A DNA stretch of 64,000 nucleotides from PALSA-505 sp963699015 (GTDB taxonomy: Bacteria; Actinomycetota; Actinomycetes; Streptosporangiales; Streptosporangiaceae): positions 1-64,000 of the forward strand of contig CAVOSX010000005.1 in NCBI GenBank assembly GCA_963699015.1, written 5' to 3'. Numbering within the stretch: the stretch's first letter is position 1; each line of letters opens with the position of its first letter. The notes beneath the pieces are model-generated. The model did no database searches. It saw nothing but the letters and a program-made list of their open reading frames with translations, and had not been told where the DNA came from. The translations under genes were made by a program, and so were the position numbers. Shown here one piece after another: positions 58,496-64,000 of the stretch.

Positions 58496-59904
58496 GCGGC
58501 CCGCTCCGTGCCCAGCGGGCCTTGCTCGATGCGCAGGTCCAGCAGGTACTGCAGCGCCGCACCGACGGTGCGGCCCGGAGGCACGCCCAGGATGCTCATG
58601 ACCTCGTTACCGTCCAGGTCGGGCCGCAGCCTGGCCAGCTCCTCCTGCTGGCCGAGTTCCTCGATCCGGTCTTCGAGGCTGTCGTAGGAACGGGCCAGCC
58701 AGGCGGCCTTGGCCTTGTTCCGTGTCGTGGAGTCCGCCCTGGTCAGCGCGTGCAGCCGGGAAAGCAGCGGGCCGGCGTCCCTGACGTAGCGCCGGACCGC
58801 GGAATCGGTCCACTCACCCGACCCGTAGCCGTGGAATCGCAGGTGCAGGAAGATCAGGTCCGCCACGCTCTCCACCACCGGCGACGGGAAGCGGAGTTTC
58901 CTCAGCCGCTCGCGCGCCATCCCGGCGCCCACCGCCTCGTGATGGTGGAAGGCAACCCGCCCCCCCGGCAGCTTGGACCTGGTCGGCGGCTTGCCGATGT
59001 CGTGCAGCAGCGCGGCGAGCCGGAGTATGAGGTCATCCTTCAGCCCGTACCGCGGCTCGAGCGCGATCGCCTGCTCGAGCACGGTGAGCGAGTGCTGGTA
59101 CACGTCCTTGTGCCGGAAGTGCTCGTCGGCCTCGAGCCGGAGCCTGGGCACCTCGGGCAGCACCTGCTCGGCCACCCCGGTATCGACCATGAGCTTGATC
59201 CCCCGGACTGGGTCGGGGGCGAGCATGAGCTTTTCCAGCTCGTCCCTGATCCGCTCGGCCGACACGATCCCCAGGCGGCCGGCCAGCCGGGTCATCGCGC
59301 CGGTGACCTCGGCGGTCGGCTCGAAACCGAGCTGCGCGGCGAACCGGGCCGCGCGCAGCATGCGCAGCGGGTCGTCGGTGAAGGAGTCCTCCGCCGTGCC
59401 GGGCGTGCGCAGCACCTTCTCGCGCAGGTCGCGCAGTCCCCCGAAGGGGTCAACCAGAGCACCGGACGGCAGCCGGGCGGCCATCGCGTTCACCGTGAAG
59501 TCGCGCCGCCCCAGGTCGCCTTCCAGCGTGTTCTCGTACCGCACCTCGGGCTTGCGGGAGTCTTCGTCGTACCGCTCGCTCCGGTAGGTGGTGATCTCCA
59601 GCGTGCGGTCGCCCTTGCGCAGGCCGATGGTGCCGAACTCGATGCCGACCTCCCAGCTGGCGTCGGCCCAGTCAGCGGTGATCTCCAGGACCTGCCCGGG
59701 CGGCGCATCGGTGGCCAGGTCGAAATCGTTGGAGGGGCGGCGCAGGAACACATCACGGACCGGGCCGCCGACCAGCGCGAGCTGGTGGCCGCGGCGGGCG
59801 AAAAGGCCGGCCAGATCATCCAGCGGGCGCGTAACAGGCCTCAGCAGCTCGGCTGCGGCCTTGCGCTGCGCTGGGGTCAGCAGGTTCGAATCCGGCACGG
59901 GCAT
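58423..59904 (-). CDS. pcnA: CCA tRNA nucleotidyltransferase / poly(A) polymerase family
   Basis: From the ATG at 59904 the product is 493 residues. The nucleotidyltransferase head has GGPVRD (46-51) and the metal pair DFD (60-62). The RNA-binding part (LRMLRAARFAAQLGFEP) is followed by an HD-type phosphohydrolase domain (LRLAALLHDIGKPPTR). It adds or repairs tRNA 3' CCA ends. It lies divergent from the YbaK-like gene, as pcnA is next to the murJ block in mycobacteria. Confidence 0.93.
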   Translation of the reverse strand: MPVPDSNLLTPAQRKAAAELLRPVTRPLDDLAGLFARRGHQLALVGGPVRDVFLRRPSNDFDLATDAPPGQVLEITADWADASWEVGIEFGTIGLRKGDRTLEITTYRSERYDEDSRKPEVRYENTLEGDLGRRDFTVNAMAARLPSGALVDPFGGLRDLREKVLRTPGTAEDSFTDDPLRMLRAARFAAQLGFEPTAEVTGAMTRLAGRLGIVSAERIRDELEKLMLAPDPVRGIKLMVDTGVAEQVLPEVPRLRLEADEHFRHKDVYQHSLTVLEQAIALEPRYGLKDDLILRLAALLHDIGKPPTRSKLPGGRVAFHHHEAVGAGMARERLRKLRFPSPVVESVADLIFLHLRFHGYGSGEWTDSAVRRYVRDAGPLLSRLHALTRADSTTRNKAKAAWLARSYDSLEDRIEELGQQEELARLRPDLDGNEVMSILGVPPGRTVGAALQYLLDLRIEQGPLGTERAAQELLRWAAAEGLTDGDADPPADR

Positions 59905-60061
59905 CGAGGTTACTGTCGCAGATAAACTGAGCAGAGGCGGGTGTCCGGGTGGGTTCCTCATGGGACAGGAGCCCGAAGCTTAACGGGCACCGCGGCCCGG
60001 ACGCTACGCGTGCTGCGCAGCCGTGCGGGCCGGTTAGCTCCGCCGGGGCCCGGAGGCGCCG

Positions 60062-60544
60062 ATGAATAACGTTCTCACAGTGCACTGCAAGCTGCTGGAG
60101 AATGGTGTCCAGCACGAAATCGTCCAGTTGCCGCAGACGATCACGTCGGCCGATCAGCTTCCCGCGGTGCTGGCGCTGCCGCCGCGCCGCTGCCTCGCGG
60201 TACGCGTGTACGACGTCGATGGCCGGCACGTCGCGATCATCGCCGCGGCGGATACGGTCCCGCCGGCGCAGGTGGTCAGGGAGATCACCGGCGGCCGGCA
60301 GGCCCGCGCCGCGGGCGAGACCGAGATCAGCTCGGTGACCGGCTACGCAGCCGGGCTGGTCGCGCCGCTGGCCCTGCCCGGCGAAATGCCGCTTTACGTG
60401 GACCAGGCGCTGGCCGACAGCGCCGACGACGAGGCGGTCGTCTACACCGCGACCGGCGAGCCCGGTACCGCGCTCGGCATCAGGCTGCTGGATCTGCTGG
60501 CCGGCTGTGCCGCAAAGCCCGCCGCACTCGGCCGGCGGCAATAG
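60062..60544 (+). CDS. YbaK/EbsC-like aminoacyl-tRNA deacylase family protein
   Basis: The 160-residue protein has a YbaK-type fold pattern: CLAVRVYDVDGRHVAIIAAA (strand where relatives carry the catalytic Lys; here Arg-Arg precedes), TEISSVTGYAAGLVAPLALPG and VYTATGEPGTALGIRLLDLL. Such proteins remove amino acids wrongly attached to tRNA. Because the key Lys is not obvious, enzymatic activity is uncertain. GGAGG precedes the ATG. In mycobacteria a mutT gene occupies this place. Confidence 0.72.
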   Translation: MNNVLTVHCKLLENGVQHEIVQLPQTITSADQLPAVLALPPRRCLAVRVYDVDGRHVAIIAAADTVPPAQVVREITGGRQARAAGETEISSVTGYAAGLVAPLALPGEMPLYVDQALADSADDEAVVYTATGEPGTALGIRLLDLLAGCAAKPAALGRRQ

Positions 60545-60554
60545 CATTTCAGCC

Positions 60555-62885
60555 GTGTCACGAACCCATGCCGCGCCGGGTCGCGCCGGGCCCGCGGGCC
60601 CGGCCGGGCGACGGCGGACCCGGGTGGCGAGGCGGGCCGCCTGCCTGGCCGGGGCGGTCATGGGCACGCTCGCTGTCGGCTTCGCGGCCGGTCCCGCGGC
60701 TCTCGGACAACAGGCACAGGGACAACAGGGACAGGCGTCGCAGTCGGGCCGGCAGCTGACGGTCGTCATCGAGTCGGTCAGCCCGCAGTGGGCCACGCCG
60801 TCCAGCAAGGTGACCGTGACCGGCATCGTCAGGAACGGCACGACGACAGCTCAGCAGGACCTGTCCGTCCAGCTGCGATCCTCGGCGGTCCCGCTCCCCA
60901 ACCGGTCAGAGCTGAAGACGTACGCCGCGGGCAGGTCCCCGGAGGTGGACTACCCGGTGGGGGGCCGGCGCTACTGCGCCACGTCATCCCCCCCAGCGGC
61001 GAGGAGCGCTGGTCCGCCACGCTGCAGCCGGCCGCGGCGGGCATGACCACGTTCGGCGTCTACCCGCTCGCCGCCCAGGTCCTGAGCGACGTAGGCGCGC
61101 CGGTCGCCACCGACAGAACGTTCCTCCCGTTCTGGCCCGGCAACAGCGCCCCGTCGCGACCACGCCCGCTGAGCATCGCCTGGATCTGGCCGCTCATCGA
61201 CCAGCCCTACCAGGCCGCCTGCCCGGCCCTGTTCAGCAACGCCCTGGCCAGCCGGCTGGCGCCAGGCGGCCGGCTGGGCAAGCTGCTCGCCGCGGGCGCG
61301 AGTAACTCGGCCGCTGCGCACCTGACCTGGGCCATCGACCCGGCGCTTGTGCAGAATGCGGACACCATGACCCGCCGGTACGCGGTCGGCGGATTCCCCG
61401 ACTGCGGCAATGCCATGTCGCTGCCGGCCAGCCAGGCGGCCCGGGCCTGGCTGAGCGGGCTCTCCCGGGCCACGGCCGGACAGCAGGTCTTCCTGACCCC
61501 CTACGGGGACACCGACGTCGCCGCGCTGAGCCATGTCGGCCTCGACCCCGACCTGATCCGGGCTTTCGCCGACCGCAAGATCGGCCAGCAGATCCTGCGA
61601 CTGCCGTCGACCAGCGACGACATCGCCTGGCCGGACGGCGGGCTTGCCGACTCGAGCGTGCTCGGCAACCTCGCCGTCAACCGCATCAAAACGGTGGTGC
61701 TGGCCTCCAGCGCGATGCCGCCGGCCGGCCAGCCGCTGAGCTATACCTCCAGCGCGCAGGCCACCGCGCCCTCGGGCATCGGGACGCGGCTGAACGTGCT
61801 GCTCGCCGACGACACGATCACGCAGAATCCTGCACTCTGAGGGCTCGGCCGGCCCCGGCGCGGCCTTCGCCACCCGGCAGCGATTCCTCGCCGAGACGGC
61901 CATGATCGTCGCTGAGCGGCCGCAGCTCGCGCGCAGCCTCGTGGTGGCCCCGCCGCGGCGGTGGAACCCGGCTCCCGGCCTGGCCGGCGACCTGCTCAAC
62001 GAGACCGTGCACGCGCCGTGGCTGAAGCCGACCACCCTGGCGGCCCTGGCCGCGGCCAGGCACCCCACCGGGCAGGTGCGCCGCAAGGCGCTGCCCTCGC
62101 GCGAGGTGAGCAAGCAGGAGCTCAGCGCGTCCTACCTCGGTCAGGTCGAGAACCTCGACACGGCCGCCAGCGTGCAGGGCAGCATCCACGTCCCGCAGGT
62201 TCCCGGTTACCTGGGCAGCTCGCTGGCTGCCCTGGAGTCATCGGCCTGGCGAGGCAGGCACGAAGCGGCCGGCATCCGGCAGGGCCTGATCAGGCGGGTG
62301 TCCCGTTACCTCGCCGCTCAGGACAGGAAGGTCTCCATCATCGACCGGAGCCAGATCACGCTGGGCGGCTCCTCGGGCAAGGTGCCCATCTCCATCACCA
62401 ACCGGCAGCCGGGCACGGTGCAGGTCCGGCTGCACGCCCGGGTCCCCCCGGACAAGAGGCTCGCCGTCGAGCCGTTCGACAACCTGGTGTCCATCCCGGC
62501 GGGCAAGACCATGACGATCAGGGTGCCCGTGCATGCCTCCACGGTGGGCGTGACCTACGTCACGCTCAACCTGCTCGCCCCCGACGGCAAGCCGCTGCCT
62601 GGCACGGTGGTACGGCTGTCCGTGCGCGCCACCCGCTTCGGCACGCTCGCCCTGGTGATCATATGCGCGGCGCTCGGAGTCTTCGTGCTCACCGCGTTCG
62701 CCCGGGCGATCAGGCGGGGGCGCCGGGACAAGCGCGGCGGAGAGGAAACCGGCCAGCCCGCGCCCGATTCACCAGGTCCTGCCGCCGCAACGGGTAGCGT
62801 CATGTCTGGCGATGACCTCGCGCACGACCACCCGCCGGAGGATCCGGATGAGTACGCCGACGCACGGGGCCGGGCGAGCCGCTGA
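60555..62885 (+). pseudogene. DUF6049 family membrane-linked protein, two frame breaks
   Basis: Reading starts at the GTG at 60555 with a hydrophobic signal (GAVMGTLAVGFAAGPAA). The frame breaks at a G-run (60959-60964) that is one base short. The next part (LLRHVIPPSGEERWSATLQ; WIWPLIDQPYQAACPALF) runs until an extra A near 61826 brings a stop at 61838. The third part (FATRQRFLAETAMIVAERPQ; GTLALVIICAALGVFVLTAF) ends with one helix and an acidic tail at 62885. Correcting both indels gives one product of about 776 residues, as in Rv3909-like proteins. These precede murJ and may help lipid II transport. Confidence 0.85.
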
Positions 62886-64000
62886 CCGCGGCCGCGGAGA
62901 CTCCCCGCGGGGCGAGCAGCCGTCCGGTCATCGTGTGCAGCCCGGATACGAGGCGCGGGTGCCCGTGGAGCACGAGGAGTGGCCGGCCCAGGCGCCGCCC
63001 CGCACCCCAGCGCCACCGCCCGGCACGGCAGCGCCGCCGCCCGGCGTGACCGCGCCGCTGCCGCGCGGCAGCGAGCAGCCCCCGCCTACCCCCTGGCAGC
63101 CGCAGCGGACTCCCGCCCCGCCAGACGGCGGTCCTGGGCGGTTCACGCGGACCCCGGCGCCGCCGGACGGCGCGGCCGGACCGTACCCGCGCGATTCCTG
63201 GCGCCCTGGCCCGGGCGGTCAGTCCCCGCCGCCGGGCCGGCCAGCCACGGCGCCCGGCCGCCCGCCGGCACCGGGGTACCGGCCGCCGTACCAGCGCCCC
63301 CCCGGCGGTGCCCGCGACCCGCGGCGGCCGGCTCCGGGGACGCCGACGCCGGCCTGCTGCGCTCCACCGGCGGGATGGCGCTCGGCACGCTCGTGTCCCG
63401 GCTGACCGGATTCCTGCGCACGCTGCTGCTGGCCTACGCCATCGGCTCGCAGACGCTCGGCAACGCATACAACACAGCCAACACGCTGCCCAACGTGGTC
63501 TACGACCTGATGCTTGGCGGGATCCTGACCAGCGTCGTGGTCCCGCTGCTGGTCACCGCGGCCCGGCGGGATCCCGATCGCGGCGAGTCCTACTTCCAGC
63601 GCATGTTCACCCTCGGGGTGATCGCGCTGGGCGCGATCACGCTGGTCGCCACCCTGGCCGCGGCGCTCATCGTGGACCTGTACACGGGCTCCCTCCAGGG
63701 GCCGTCACGCCACGTGATGCTGGTGTTCGCCTACTTCTTCATCCCGCAGATCTTCTTCTACGGGGTGAGCTCGCTGGCCGGGGCGATCCTGAACGCCCGC
63801 GGCCGGTTCGCCGCGCCGATGTGGACGCCGGTGGTCAACAACGTCGTCGTGATCTTCATCCTGCTGATGTACGTGGAGGTGGCCGGGCTCGGCCGCAGCA
63901 CCGCCACGATCACCTCCGGCCAGATCCTGCTCCTGGGCATCGGCACCACCCTGGGCGTCGTCGCGCAGACCGCCGCCCTGATCCCCTCGCTGCTGCGCTG
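62848..64000 (+). CDS. murJ: MurJ lipid II flippase, N-terminal part, cut by window edge and one frame break
   Basis: GGAGG precedes the ATG at 62848, which lies inside the end of the DUF6049 gene (38-bp overlap). The first 165 codons are Pro/Gly/Arg-rich and disordered. At a G-run (63336-63339) the frame shifts by one base; the second frame then gives DADAGLLRSTGGMALGTLVS, FLRTLLLAYAIGSQTLGNAY and LPNVVYDLMLGGILTSVVVP, the first helices of MurJ/MviN. One more G restores a single protein. MurJ moves lipid II across the membrane. The rest is beyond the window. Confidence 0.88.

Noticed and set aside
63000..63330. Pro-rich repetitive segment as a possible separate secreted protein
   Set aside because: It is in position and frame (after one base correction) to be the disordered N-terminus of MurJ, as in other actinobacteria.
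1..64000. CRISPR array, rRNA operon, or phage structural genes
   Set aside because: No regularly spaced repeats, no rRNA sequence and no phage capsid, tail or terminase genes were seen on either strand.

Overview
The window comes from a high-GC actinobacterium. Coding is dense, GTG and TTG starts are frequent, and long spurious antisense frames are common. The right-hand third carries a gene block also known from mycobacteria near the replication origin (ino1 and padR, a DUF5318 protein, a class A penicillin-binding protein, a GT87 membrane protein, rpsF-ssb-rpsR-rplI, dnaB, and pcnA with a DUF6049 protein and murJ). The species cannot be named from sequence alone; a filamentous order such as Streptosporangiales would fit.

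Layout. 1-2 kb: the end of an unidentified protein, then a decayed IS481-type insertion sequence whose terminal palindrome lies a few bases from the 3' end of a tRNA-Arg(ACG) gene. 2-16 kb: mostly small-molecule enzymes. These include a carboxymuconolactone-decarboxylase-like protein with an epoxide hydrolase, and a DGPF protein with an ECF42-type sigma factor followed by a tightly coupled run of acetyltransferase, glycolipid-binding-like protein and BKACE enzyme. A Tat-exported amine oxidase, zwf, an SDR coupled to a disulfide oxidoreductase, a VOC protein and NTF2-like genes follow. 16-25 kb: a metallo-hydrolase, a large cyclase/ATPase/TPR protein, two secreted proteins, and a decayed patch holding a LysR/cNMP-binding chimera and a frameshifted micro-ORF. 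25-33 kb: an SDR, a large LuxR ATPase regulator, an alpha/beta hydrolase, an enoyl-CoA hydratase homologue, and an MmyB-type regulator divergent from an SDR. CCCTGGG/CCCAGGG elements lie before both the LuxR gene and the hydrolase.

33-41.6 kb is the most rearranged part. A truncated SDR is followed by a cassette of two coupled genes, a fibronectin-III membrane protein and a hypothetical protein, lying between two 50-bp direct repeats. Next come a PadR regulator coupled to a DivIVA-like membrane protein, a secreted gamma-glutamyltransferase, and a truncated thioredoxin-reductase-like gene. Three intergenic spots share short repeated motifs that look like ends of a lost transposable element.

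41.6-64 kb is core chromosome: dnaB with a full LAGLIDADG intein, a Tat-exported PHP-domain protein, the rpsF-ssb-rpsR-rplI operon, a DNase IV-like enzyme, GT87, a PBP1-type enzyme, DUF5318, padR with a clear palindromic operator, ino1, an MFS transporter, pcnA, a YbaK-like protein, a DUF6049 gene and the start of murJ. Three single-base indels interrupt the DUF6049 and murJ frames; they may be sequence errors rather than true mutations.

The best candidates for something undescribed are the repeat-flanked Fn3/hypothetical cassette (whose two ends would join into one open frame if excised), the putative LuxR operator set, and the SDR/flavoprotein pair lacking standard catalytic residues.
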